Assembly (NCBI RefSeq): GCF_007559335.1
Contig: NZ_VMBG01000002.1
Coordinates: forward strand, 62,001 to 126,000
Length of the DNA: 64,000 nucleotides
Reading direction: 5' to 3'
Origin: Rariglobus hedericola
Lineage (GTDB): Bacteria > Verrucomicrobiota > Verrucomicrobiia > Opitutales > Opitutaceae
Of the stretch, positions 44,113 through 53,255 are shown one piece after another (the stretch's first letter is position 1; every line of letters begins with the position of its first letter). The position numbers and the translations under genes are program-made. The notes below the pieces were generated by a model. The model worked only from the letters and a program-made list of their open reading frames with translations. It was not told the origin of the DNA and did no database searches.

Positions 44113-44149
44113 CGCGACAGATGTGCGCGGTGCGACGAAGGGGCGCCAA

Positions 44150-44608
44150 CTATTTCTTGTCTTTGCCCTTGGCTTCCTCAATCCGGGTCCGGATTTTTTC
44201 GCGGCCGGCGATCCACTCGGCATCGCTCAGCTTGCCATCGCCATCGGTATCGAGGCGCTTGAGCAGCTGCGGACGTTTTTCGGTGCGGGCGCGCATCGTG
44301 GTGTCCATCGCGGCTTTTTCGGCTTCGTCGAGTTTGCCGTCCTTGTTGGTGTCGAACTCCTCGAGCCAGGATTTTTGGCGCTCTTGAAGACGTTCGCGGC
44401 GGGCCTCTTTGTTTTCCTGGCTTTCCATCAACATCGTTTCCTTCACGGCGGCGACCTCGGCTTCATCGAGTTTGCCGTCTTTGTTGGTGTCGTAACGCTT
44501 GATGATCTCGGCATCACGGGCGGCGGCAGAATCGGGTTCGGCAGCGTTTGCGGATACAAGAAATTGCGTTGCTGCGAGGAGGGACGGGAATAGAAATGCT
44601 GCTTTCAT
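44150..44608 (-). CDS. Exported EF-hand protein
   Basis: Exported protein of 152 residues: signal peptide to about residue 22 (FLVSANAA), then three EF-hand calcium-binding loops: DTNKDGKLDEAE twice and DTDGDGKLSDAE, each with the D-x-N/D-x-D-G-x-(L)-x-x-x-E ligand pattern. A coiled-coil Glu/Arg-rich segment (about 65-85) separates the first two. The protein ends KGKDKK. It is probably a periplasmic Ca2+ sensor or buffer. The ATG at 44608 begins the signal peptide. It is 37 nt upstream (in gene order) of the ABC fusion gene's start, on the same strand, and may be co-transcribed with it. Confidence 0.88.
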   Translation of the reverse strand: MKAAFLFPSLLAATQFLVSANAAEPDSAAARDAEIIKRYDTNKDGKLDEAEVAAVKETMLMESQENKEARRERLQERQKSWLEEFDTNKDGKLDEAEKAAMDTTMRARTEKRPQLLKRLDTDGDGKLSDAEWIAGREKIRTRIEEAKGKDKK

Positions 44609-44722
44609 GGAATTGATCGGGGTGGCCTGTTCTCGTGTCTGTATCTGGCGTGACGCCTGATCAGATGCCCGGTTACAGCCGCTCCCGCAACCCAAGCCCT
44701 TCGCGATCCCCGTCTTCTTATC

Positions 44723-45079
44723 ATGTATCAGGTCACTTTTTCCGAGCAGAGCATGCTGGAACTCAACAAGCTGGATAAACTCCAGCAACTTGAAGCCATT
44801 GAGCCGATCAGCTCGTTGAAGCCGGCCGATCTCGAACACCCGCGCGAGCCGCTCGGCACCTTCACGCGCGCCGGCCACACCCTCTACCGTCTGCGCGCCG
44901 GCGATCATCGGTTCTATTTCGAAACGCGCGGCACCGAGGCCATTCACGTCCTCTACATTTTGCACAAGAACTCGTTGGAAGACTTTTTGTTGCGCAATAA
45001 ACTGCCTGTCTCCGAGAGCCAGCTGGCTGAACAGGATTCCAAGTTTTGGAAATACCTGGAGTCGCTCACCAAAAAATAA
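44723..45079 (+). CDS. RelE/ParE-fold-like protein
   Basis: Protein of 118 residues whose middle reads PREPLGTFTRAGHTLYRLRAGDHRFYFETRG and VLYILHK, here quoted as LYRLRAGDHRFYFE and VLYILHKNSLEDFLLR. This is the beta-hairpin and strand pattern of RelE/ParE toxins. The RelE catalytic residues are only partly recognisable (Arg and His in the RAGDHR segment), and there is no adjacent antitoxin gene: the neighbour 11 nt downstream is pssA. A role outside toxin-antitoxin systems is therefore likely. Family call by pattern; function unknown. Confidence 0.65.
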   Translation: MYQVTFSEQSMLELNKLDKLQQLEAIEPISSLKPADLEHPREPLGTFTRAGHTLYRLRAGDHRFYFETRGTEAIHVLYILHKNSLEDFLLRNKLPVSESQLAEQDSKFWKYLESLTKK

Positions 45080-45090
45080 TTTCTCCCGAA

Positions 45091-45972
45091 ATGGCCAACG
45101 ACACGCCCCCTCCCACGGATAACGAAGCGGACCCCTACTCGATCGAACAGGCCAGCCGGATTTACTTCCTGCCGAACCTGATGACCGCGGGTAACCTGTT
45201 CTGCGGTTTAGCGGCCTGCTTGCGCTGTATCGAAGCCAGTTTCATCGCCCGCGGCGCCGAAGCGGTCGGCGTAATCCCGCCTGAAGCGATTGCGCACTAC
45301 AAAGATGCGATTTGGTATATCTTTGGTGCCATGGCCTTTGACGCACTTGATGGCCGTCTCGCCCGCATGGGCGGCAAGGAATCGCTGTTTGGAGCGGAAT
45401 TCGATTCCTTGGCCGATGTCGTTTCGTTCGGCCTGGCTCCGGCGCTGATGGTGTTTTTCCTCATCATCCGTCCGGCGGGTGGCGACCAGACGCTTTTGAG
45501 TGTCGGTGGTTTGATCGGCTTTATCTACCTGCTGTGTGCGGCCATCCGTCTCGCCCGCTTCAACGTCATCACCCACCCGTTGCTCCAAAAACCGGGTTCG
45601 AAATCCGCCAATAAAGACTTCATCGGCCTTCCGGTCCCCGCGGCCGCCGGCACGGTGGCCGCGTTGATGCTTTTCCTGCTCAACCTACTATCAAACGATA
45701 AGTCATTGCAGTGGATTACCTTGGGCCTTCCTCCGCTGTTGCTTTTAGTGGCGATGCTGATGGTCAGCACGGTGCGTTATCCGAGCGGCAAGCAGATCGA
45801 TCTGCGCACCAAGACGAAGCTCACGACACTGGTCCTCTACGTCGCAGTCGGTGCGGCGGTCGTGCGTTTTAAGGAATACGGCATGATCATCGTGTGCTTG
45901 GGCTACATTTTCTACGGCCTCGCGCGTCACTGGCGCCGCCACGGTCCGATCAAGCGCGCGCCCCTCGTTTGA
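45091..45972 (+). CDS. pssA: CDP-diacylglycerol-serine O-phosphatidyltransferase
   Basis: Inner-membrane enzyme of 293 residues that makes phosphatidylserine, precursor of phosphatidylethanolamine. The CDP-alcohol phosphotransferase motif D-x2-D-G-x2-A-R-x8-G-x3-D-x3-D is complete: DALDGRLARMGG then GAEFDSLAD, with 6-8 helices around it. The leader IYFLPNLMTAGNLFCGL is the usual start of PssA. ATG 45091 is 11 nt after the RelE-like gene, so the pair is probably one transcript. No psd gene is seen in the window. The gene is followed by 255 bp of AT-rich sequence before dnaN. Confidence 0.94.
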   Translation: MANDTPPPTDNEADPYSIEQASRIYFLPNLMTAGNLFCGLAACLRCIEASFIARGAEAVGVIPPEAIAHYKDAIWYIFGAMAFDALDGRLARMGGKESLFGAEFDSLADVVSFGLAPALMVFFLIIRPAGGDQTLLSVGGLIGFIYLLCAAIRLARFNVITHPLLQKPGSKSANKDFIGLPVPAAAGTVAALMLFLLNLLSNDKSLQWITLGLPPLLLLVAMLMVSTVRYPSGKQIDLRTKTKLTTLVLYVAVGAAVVRFKEYGMIIVCLGYIFYGLARHWRRHGPIKRAPLV

Positions 45973-46227
45973 GGAGTTGTGAACCGTTTCGCGAGCAACC
46001 CACCAATAACCCACCAATAACTTTCCCGTTGCGCATAACCCCTGGTTTATTGGTTTCCACGAACTCGGTTTTTCACGTCACCAATCGACCGGTTTTACGA
46101 GCAGCGAGACCGAGTTGTGGCAGTTACTCGCAGAGCATAATAAGAGTGATAACATATATATTGAGTTAGGTTTCTTTTATCCTTTGTTAATTTCCGCCTT
46201 TCCCGTCTCCTCTCCCTTCCGCTTTAC
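45973..46227. other. AT-rich region upstream of dnaN
   Basis: 255 bp with no gene. It contains a perfect tandem repeat of the 11-mer AACCCACCAAT (45997-46018) and increasingly AT-rich sequence towards dnaN, including ATAACATATATATTGAG. A weak promoter-like pair TTGTGG / TAATAA (46115-46120 and 46138-46143, 17-nt spacer) can be seen. I see no convincing DnaA-box cluster; dnaA is not adjacent. Confidence 0.45.
45997..46018. repeat. Tandem direct repeat (2 x 11 bp)
   Basis: Two head-to-tail copies of AACCCACCAAT upstream of dnaN. Could be a regulator site or iteron-like element; only two copies are present. Confidence 0.85.
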
Positions 46228-47352
46228 ATGAAATTCAAGATCAACCGCGATCACTTCAGCAACGGCCTCGCCCAGGTTCTCAACGTCGTTGGCTCCAAGG
46301 CTACGATGCCGATCCTGAGCAATGTGCTGATCGAAGCAGAGAAGGACTACATCTCTCTCACCACGACGAACCTCGACCTCGGCATCCGCTGCAAGATCAA
46401 GGCCGAGGTGAAGGAAGGCGGCTCGGTCACGCTTCCCGTGAAGCGTCTCGCGACCATCGTCCGCGAATTGCCCAACGTCGACGTCACCTTCGACTCCACG
46501 CCCAATCATCAGGTCAAACTCACCTCGGGCGGCTCCACCTTTAAAATCGTTGGCATCGGCAAGGAAGAGTTCCCCCCGCTCCCCGAATTCGGAGACGACA
46601 AGAGCTTCACCCTCGAGCAGGCCGAGCTCACCTCGATGCTCAAGAGCGTGTCCTACGCCCAGTCTTCCGATGAGACGCGCTACATCCTCAACGGCGTTTA
46701 TTTCAACTTCCGTGACGGCAAGTTGAACCTCGTCGCCACGGACGGCCGCCGCCTCGCGCTCATTTCGAAGGAGCTAGAGGTTCCCGCCGAGAGCGCTGGA
46801 AGCATCATCCTGCCCGCCAAGACCGTTTCCGAGCTCACCCGCATGCTGGACAAGGGGGAGAAGCTTAAAATCGCGTTTAATGACCGCCGCGCGTCCTTCC
46901 AGATCAACACCGACAAAGACTCCAGCGGTCTCGTTGATTCGATCTACCTCTATTCGAAGGTCGTCGAAGGCAACTATCCCAATTACCAGCAGGTCATCCC
47001 CAAGGAGACCCACCAGCGCATCAAGCTGGAGCGCGAGTTGTTCCTCCAGTGCGTGCACCGCGCCGCGCTGGTCACCTCCGAGAAGTCCAACTCGGTGAAG
47101 ATCAAACTCACCAGCAACCTGCTCGAAATCACCGCACAGAGCCCTGATTTCGGCGAGGCGCACGAGTCGATGGCGATCGCCTACAGCGGCCCCGATCTTC
47201 AGGTCGCGTTCAACCCCTCGTTCGTCATCGATCCGCTCAAGGCATTGACCAAGGACGAAGTGTTTTTCGAGCTAAAGGACGAAGTGAGCCCCGGCGTGTT
47301 CAAGACGCTGGAAAGCTTCATCTGCGTCATCATGCCGGTGCGCCTGAGCTGA
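46228..47352 (+). CDS. dnaN: DNA polymerase III beta subunit (sliding clamp)
   Basis: Ring-forming processivity clamp of 374 residues, the usual length, with three similar domains. Recognisable segments: [21 protein letters not shown] (start), [51 protein letters not shown] in domain 2, and the C-terminal end [11 protein letters not shown], matching the conserved 'IMPMR(L)' clamp terminus. It stands away from dnaA and recF, alone downstream of pssA, and is closed by a strong terminator. Confidence 0.97.
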   Translation: MKFKINRDHFSNGLAQVLNVVGSKATMPILSNVLIEAEKDYISLTTTNLDLGIRCKIKAEVKEGGSVTLPVKRLATIVRELPNVDVTFDSTPNHQVKLTSGGSTFKIVGIGKEEFPPLPEFGDDKSFTLEQAELTSMLKSVSYAQSSDETRYILNGVYFNFRDGKLNLVATDGRRLALISKELEVPAESAGSIILPAKTVSELTRMLDKGEKLKIAFNDRRASFQINTDKDSSGLVDSIYLYSKVVEGNYPNYQQVIPKETHQRIKLERELFLQCVHRAALVTSEKSNSVKIKLTSNLLEITAQSPDFGEAHESMAIAYSGPDLQVAFNPSFVIDPLKALTKDEVFFELKDEVSPGVFKTLESFICVIMPVRLS

Positions 47353-47373
47353 TCCGCTGATTCGCCCTGATTT

Positions 47374-47406
47374 AAAGGCCGAGGTTTAACGACCTCGGCC
47401 TTTCTC
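47374..47406 (+). terminator. Intrinsic terminator after dnaN
   Basis: Perfect 12-bp stem AAAGGCCGAGGT / ACCTCGGCCTTT, 6-nt loop, ending in TTTCT. The next ATG (47411) starts only 7 nt after the stem, so the hairpin would occlude that start on a read-through transcript. Confidence 0.88.
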
Positions 47407-47410
47407 ATCC

Positions 47411-48286
47411 ATGAACCCCGACTATCCGCTCCTCGCAGCGATTGTGCTTTCGCTGGTGCTGTGGCAGCTCAACCAGAGCCGCGGTTCACCCGTGATCGCG
47501 ATTTTCAACCGGTGGTTGCGGTGGTTCATCTTTGCTTTTGGCGGGGCGGCGATCTGCCTGGATCTGGGTTGGGCCGACCGGCCTTATCCCGTGATGGTCG
47601 CGGCGTTTTTCCTGCTCTGGTTTCTGATTGAGACGCTTTACAACTGGCTCGCCATCCACGCGCTCAGCGTGAGTCCGCTGCCGTTGTTTCCCCGGTTCAC
47701 GGCCAACACCTCGGGCGAAGAATGGCCGACGCATCCGCGATTGCTGAAGATCCGCGACTGGCTTCGCGCCAATGGATTCAAGCAAGTGCAGGCGCTCAAG
47801 GCCGAGGTCGGCCCGAGTGTTTATCTGCGTGTCTCGATTTATCAGGATGCCGATGCCAGCACGCGTCTGCAGATCACGTTTATCCCGCAGGCCAATGGCG
47901 CGTTGTCCGTGTGCTACAGTCTCTCGACCAACACGGTGAGCGGCTATCGTTACGTGACGGATAATCTGCATCTGCCCTTTGGCGGGTTTTATCCGGAAAA
48001 CTGGTTGGTGAGGCGCAACCTGTGGCGCCGTTCGTTGGCGGGTCTGGTGAAACGTCACCGAAACCGTCTCGCCGTGGGCAACGAGCTCGTCGTGCCGTGG
48101 ACCACGGATCCGTTGACGGATTTAAATGCGCAGCAGCGTGAATTGGAGCAGGTGAACACGGAGCTCGGTTTCCTGTTCCCGCAGGCTGAACGCGAAGAGC
48201 ACGGCAAAATCAGCCACGAAGGCCGCTACCGCGTCTGGAAGGAATATTGGATGATCAGCTACTTCGGCCGCAGCGTGCGGTATTGA
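47411..48286 (+). CDS. Membrane protein of unknown function
   Basis: Protein of 291 residues with three N-terminal membrane helices (about 5-20, 35-54, 59-82) and a ~200-residue cytoplasmic domain: LKIRDWLRANGFKQVQALKAEV, VYLRVSIYQDADASTRLQITFIP, VCYSLSTNTVSGYRYVTDN and PENWLVRRNLWRRSLAGLV. I do not recognise the family. No ribosome-binding site is visible before the ATG, which is only 7 nt past the dnaN terminator stem. It is convergent with the next gene. Confidence 0.75.
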   Translation: MNPDYPLLAAIVLSLVLWQLNQSRGSPVIAIFNRWLRWFIFAFGGAAICLDLGWADRPYPVMVAAFFLLWFLIETLYNWLAIHALSVSPLPLFPRFTANTSGEEWPTHPRLLKIRDWLRANGFKQVQALKAEVGPSVYLRVSIYQDADASTRLQITFIPQANGALSVCYSLSTNTVSGYRYVTDNLHLPFGGFYPENWLVRRNLWRRSLAGLVKRHRNRLAVGNELVVPWTTDPLTDLNAQQRELEQVNTELGFLFPQAEREEHGKISHEGRYRVWKEYWMISYFGRSVRY

Positions 48287-48307
48287 GCCGTGTGCTGTGG
48301 TGTCGGA

Positions 48308-49690
48308 CTATCTGGCTGATGTCGCCGGCCAGGTGAGGTCGAGCGGGCGGCCGACGTTTTCGCCGGAGCCTTGGCCGCCGTCATCGATGCCGTTTTCACC
48401 TAAGCTCCAGATGCGCGCGCGCAACGGGCTGGTCTCATAACGCAGTGCTCCGTCGGAAAACGGATCTGCGGGTGCCGCGGGGATGAGCCGCGCTTCGATC
48501 AGTTGCTCCCATGTCGCAGGATGGCCCAGACGGCGCCACGCGAGCAAACCGGTGAGTGCGCTGCGTTGGGCTTCGCGGCGAAACACATGGGCGGACAGTG
48601 GCTCCCATTGGGACGTTGTGATGACCAGAAAAAGTTTCCCGACGGGATTTTCGATGGTGGCGACGATGGTATCCGCAGCTTTGATACGTTCTTCGGTGGG
48701 TGGTGCATCCTCGGTGGCGTAAATCAGGAAGGCCCCGAGCTCGTTGGCATACGTGCGTAAGCGGGTGTGGGTATGCAGTGCACTGAATCCGCGCGGATGG
48801 CGGCCTGCGGCGAACGCATTGATCCAGCCGCCGATATCGTCGGCGGATGCCTGCAAGGTCGCACCACGGTCCAGAGGATCGCGTGAAGGCACGGTGAGCG
48901 CGCGTTGACCTTCCTCCGGTGCTTCCGGCGCGGCCATGCCAAGAGAACCGATGCTGCTCAGGAGCAGATTGACGTCGTGCGTCTTGGGCAGGCGATCGAT
49001 GACGACTTGGGTGAAAAACGTGAACTCACCGCGAAAAGCGCGAATCAACGCCTGGCGTGCGAGCAAGGCATCAGCCTCTAATTCGGCCTGAAGAAGGGCC
49101 GCGGCTTCGGACGAAAGATCATCCTGGCGTGTGAGCCAGTAAACGCCGTCCAGGGAAATTTGCCATACGCCAGCCGCCTGGATCAGGGGAACGATACCTT
49201 CTTGAGCTTTAAGAAAAGCGCGCGCCAGCCGAAGGTTTTCCACGGCGGCATTGATCGCGGCGGGATGGTTTCCGGCGAGCCACGACGCTTTCAGTGATGC
49301 GAGCCGCACTGCCGCGAGTTGACGCAGAGGCTGGTGATCCGGGAAGGGCGTTTCGGGGCCGGAAATCGCAGGCAGCTGAAACGCTTCGCTTGGCTGCACA
49401 ACGAGCTGGTTGAGCACGGGTGCGATCGAGTCCAGCCACGTGATCAAGGCGGCATCTTTGGCGGCGTCGGAATCTTCCATCGGCGATGTCAGAATCTGGA
49501 GTGACTCGATCAGGGCGAGGTCGTTGGGGAAGAGCTGCGGCAGCAGTGGACGCCAGCGATCCAAGGCGTTGGTGCCGGTGGCTAATTCGTGGCGCGGCAG
49601 CAGCCGGGTTTCCCAAGATGGCGTGCTTCGGTGAACGCAGCCATTCGTCAGCACACAGATCAACGCGAACAACAGGGCGAGGCGGCGCAT
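48308..49690 (-). CDS. Lipoprotein of unknown function, helical
   Basis: Protein of 460 residues with a lipoprotein signal (LALLFALICVLTNGC). The mature region is mostly alpha-helical (SLQILTSPMEDSDAAKDAALI, LRQLAAVRLASLKASWLAG and AAALLQAELEADALLARQALI), with an acidic C-terminal tail and a final segment (AAPADPFSDGALRYETSPLRARIWSLGENGIDDGG, quoted here as PADPFSDGALRYE and WSLGENGIDDGG) of the kind seen at the end of type II pseudopilin-like proteins of this phylum. Family not recognised. Confidence 0.78.
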   Translation of the reverse strand: MRRLALLFALICVLTNGCVHRSTPSWETRLLPRHELATGTNALDRWRPLLPQLFPNDLALIESLQILTSPMEDSDAAKDAALITWLDSIAPVLNQLVVQPSEAFQLPAISGPETPFPDHQPLRQLAAVRLASLKASWLAGNHPAAINAAVENLRLARAFLKAQEGIVPLIQAAGVWQISLDGVYWLTRQDDLSSEAAALLQAELEADALLARQALIRAFRGEFTFFTQVVIDRLPKTHDVNLLLSSIGSLGMAAPEAPEEGQRALTVPSRDPLDRGATLQASADDIGGWINAFAAGRHPRGFSALHTHTRLRTYANELGAFLIYATEDAPPTEERIKAADTIVATIENPVGKLFLVITTSQWEPLSAHVFRREAQRSALTGLLAWRRLGHPATWEQLIEARLIPAAPADPFSDGALRYETSPLRARIWSLGENGIDDGGQGSGENVGRPLDLTWPATSAR

Positions 49691-49805
49691 GGGTTAAGGT
49701 GCCGCTTTCTTGCAAAGGGCGTCGAGACTGCTTTTGGTAAAAGCCTACTGCGGCGCCGGGTAAAATCCCGACGTCGCTTCCCTTAACCCTTCGCTTCCGG
49801 TTTCT

Positions 49806-50246
49806 ATGAAACGTATCCTTATATCGTTATTCTTCGCAGCGCTCACCCTTGGTTCTTTGAATGCCGCCGATGCTAAATGGCTCACTAACTATGATGCCGC
49901 GGTTAAACAGGCGGCGGCCCAGAAAAAGCCGCTGCTCATCGATTTCACCGGTTCGGATTGGTGCGGTTGGTGCATCCGTCTGGACAAGGAAGTTTTCTCG
50001 CAGCCCGAGTTTGTGGATTATGCCTCCAAGAACCTGGTTCTCTTGAAGCTCGATTTTCCGCGTGAGAAAGAGCTGCCTGCGGCGCAGAAGGCGCAGAATG
50101 AAAAGCTCGCCAAGAAATACGAAGTCCAAGGCTACCCTACCATCGTCGTGCTTGATGCCACGGGTAAACAAGTGGGTGAGCTCGGCTATGAGAAGGGTGG
50201 CCCGACCAAGTGGATCGCTTCGTTGGAGAAGGTGACGAAGAAATAA
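49806..50246 (+). CDS. Exported thioredoxin-fold protein (CGWC)
   Basis: Periplasmic thioredoxin-like protein of 146 residues. Signal peptide to about Ala20; active site Cys53-Gly-Trp-Cys56 in FTGSDWCGWC; then LKLDFPREKELPAAQKAQNEKLAKKY (quoted as LKLDFPREKEL) and VQGYPTIVVLDATGK with the cis-Pro typical of the fold. The 'SDWCGWC...D.EV' pattern fits the thioredoxin_7 / DUF255-like group of disulfide reductases, not DsbA. Monocistronic, followed by its own terminator. Confidence 0.92.
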   Translation: MKRILISLFFAALTLGSLNAADAKWLTNYDAAVKQAAAQKKPLLIDFTGSDWCGWCIRLDKEVFSQPEFVDYASKNLVLLKLDFPREKELPAAQKAQNEKLAKKYEVQGYPTIVVLDATGKQVGELGYEKGGPTKWIASLEKVTKK

Positions 50247-50284
50247 GACCGCTTTTAAAAGCGTGCCCGATGACGGCATTTTAA

Positions 50285-50316
50285 AAGACGCTTCCGCTGT
50301 GAAGCGTCTTTTTTTG
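50285..50316 (+). terminator. Intrinsic terminator after thioredoxin gene
   Basis: Ten-bp stem AAGACGCTTC / GAAGCGTCTT with a 6-nt loop and a T-run. A second palindrome (CGCTTTTAAAAGCG, 50251-50264) lies between it and the stop. Confidence 0.92.
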
Positions 50317-50320
50317 GACA

Positions 50321-50351
50321 TAAAAAAACGCGTCCGGTAAGGGACGCGTTT
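50321..50351 (-). terminator. Intrinsic terminator of the atp operon
   Basis: Stem AAACGCGTCC / GGACGCGTTT with a 6-nt loop; on the minus strand followed by TTTTA. It ends the ATP synthase operon 23 nt beyond atpC. Confidence 0.92.
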
Positions 50352-50374
50352 GAAGAGCAGGGTTGTTGGGCAAC

Positions 50375-50782
50375 TCAGCGCTGGCGGCGTTTGAGGGCGA
50401 GCTGGACGCCGGCGAAACGCACGAGGCTGTGAAGCGTTTCCTGTTCGGCCGGATCGAGGTGGGCCGACTCTTTGAGCTGGGCCTCGGCACGCTTGAGGGC
50501 GTCTTCGACGGCGGCTTCATCGATCTTCTCTTCGTTGATGGCGCGTTCAGCGAGGATCGAGACCTTGTCGCCTTCGACCTGGGCGAAGCCCGAGCCGACC
50601 GCGATGTAGTGCTGCTTGCCGTCCTTCGTCACGCACAGCTCGCCGTCGGCTACTTGCGTGAGCAACGGAATGTGTCCGGGAAGGATGCCGATTTCACCGT
50701 CCACGGTCGGGATGACCACGGTTTCGATGGTATCGGAATAAACCCGGGCTTCGGGAGTGACGATTTCGAGGGTGAGGGACAT
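50375..50782 (-). CDS. atpC: ATP synthase F1 epsilon subunit
   Basis: Central-stalk subunit, 135 residues, that couples rotation and inhibits ATP hydrolysis. The N-terminal beta-sandwich reads LEIVTPEARVYSDTIETVVIPTVDGEIGILPGHIPLL and is followed by two helices (VEDALKRAEAQLKESA). Last gene of atpBEFHAGDC. The gap to atpD (95 bp) is occupied by strong self-complementary sequence. Confidence 0.96.
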   Translation of the reverse strand: MSLTLEIVTPEARVYSDTIETVVIPTVDGEIGILPGHIPLLTQVADGELCVTKDGKQHYIAVGSGFAQVEGDKVSILAERAINEEKIDEAAVEDALKRAEAQLKESAHLDPAEQETLHSLVRFAGVQLALKRRQR

Positions 50783-50791
50783 GGGCTGGGT

Positions 50792-50871
50792 CTTTCTCTT
50801 TCCTCTTTCGCTTTCCTCTTTCTCCCCCCTTTCGACTGACGAAAGAGAAAGATTAAGAGGAAAGCGAAAGA
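50792..50871 (-). other. Self-complementary atpD-atpC spacer
   Basis: A 17-bp inverted repeat (50804-50820 with 50855-50871; core CTTTCGCTTTCCTCTT) encloses a smaller hairpin (CTTTCG-ACTGA-CGAAAG, 50829-50845). A third 11-bp pairing (50792-50802 with 50841-50851) overlaps topologically, so the RNA could form alternative folds or a pseudoknot. No T-run follows, so it is not a simple terminator. Confidence 0.75.
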
Positions 50872-50877
50872 TACGGA

Positions 50878-52335
<1,458 letters not shown>

Positions 52336-52339
52336 CTAA

Positions 52340-53209
52340 TTACGCAGCGAACGACGAGGCGGCGATCTCCAGGATTTCCTGGGTGATGGCAGCCTGACGG
52401 GCCTTGTTGTATTCGAGGCTCAATTCGCCGACCAGCTTGGTGGCGTTGTCCTTGGCGGTCTTCATCGCGACCATGCGGGCCGAGTGCTCGGAGGCCTTCG
52501 AGGAAAGCACGAGCTGGTAGACATGGCGGTTGAGGTAGAACGGGATCAACGCTTCGAGAACCTTGCGGGGGCTGGGCTCGAAAAGCATGTCACGGTCGTC
52601 GCGCTTCGGCGTGGTGCCCGCCTCGGCGTGAACGTTCTCGATGAACGAGGCGAGGCTCGTCAGCGGGAGCACGGGGCGCACGGTCGGCTCCTGCACGAGG
52701 GTGTTGCGGAAGCGGGAGTAGATGACCTCGACGGTGTCGATCTCGCCGTCGAGATACTGCTTCACCATGAGTTCGACGGCGACCTTGATCTCACCGAACG
52801 GCACGCGGTCCTGCACGGCGAAATCGGCGACGAGTTCGCGGTGGGTGCGGGCAAGGAACTGGGCGCCTTTGCGGCCGATGGCGAAGAACTTGGCCGGCGT
52901 CTTGATCTCGGTGACGAGCTTGAAGAGGTTGGCGTTGAGGGGACCGCAGAGACCCTTGTCGGTGGTGACAAGGAGGATGCCGCGGGTCTTGATGTCGCGC
53001 TTGGCGAGGAAGACATTCTCAAGCTCGGCAACGCGGGGGGCGAGAGCCGCCAGCATGTCGGACATGAGCTGCGTGTAGGCGCGTCCGGCGAGGGCCGCCT
53101 GCTGCGCCTTCTTCATCTTCGACGCGGCGACGAGCTCCATCGCCTTGGTGATCTGGCGGGTGTTTTTGACCGACTTGATGCGCCGGCGGATGTCGCGTGT
53201 TGAGGCCAT
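52340..53209 (-). CDS. atpG: ATP synthase F1 gamma subunit
   Basis: Rotor shaft subunit, 289 residues (usual 285-300). N-terminal RDIRRRIKSVKNTRQITKAMELVAASKM and C-terminal RMVAMKTAKDNATKLVGEL are the two conserved coiled-coil ends that insert into the alpha3beta3 hexamer. Located between atpA and atpD as in most bacteria. Confidence 0.97.
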   Translation of the reverse strand: MASTRDIRRRIKSVKNTRQITKAMELVAASKMKKAQQAALAGRAYTQLMSDMLAALAPRVAELENVFLAKRDIKTRGILLVTTDKGLCGPLNANLFKLVTEIKTPAKFFAIGRKGAQFLARTHRELVADFAVQDRVPFGEIKVAVELMVKQYLDGEIDTVEVIYSRFRNTLVQEPTVRPVLPLTSLASFIENVHAEAGTTPKRDDRDMLFEPSPRKVLEALIPFYLNRHVYQLVLSSKASEHSARMVAMKTAKDNATKLVGELSLEYNKARQAAITQEILEIAASSFAA

Positions 53210-53255
53210 GGATACGGTGGGTGCGAAGGGTTAGAGCGAAAAACCTAGGCGCCGA

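Noticed and set aside
45590-45612. tRNA-like GGTTCGAAATCC near 45595
   Set aside because: Inside the pssA coding frame and no cloverleaf can be drawn around it.
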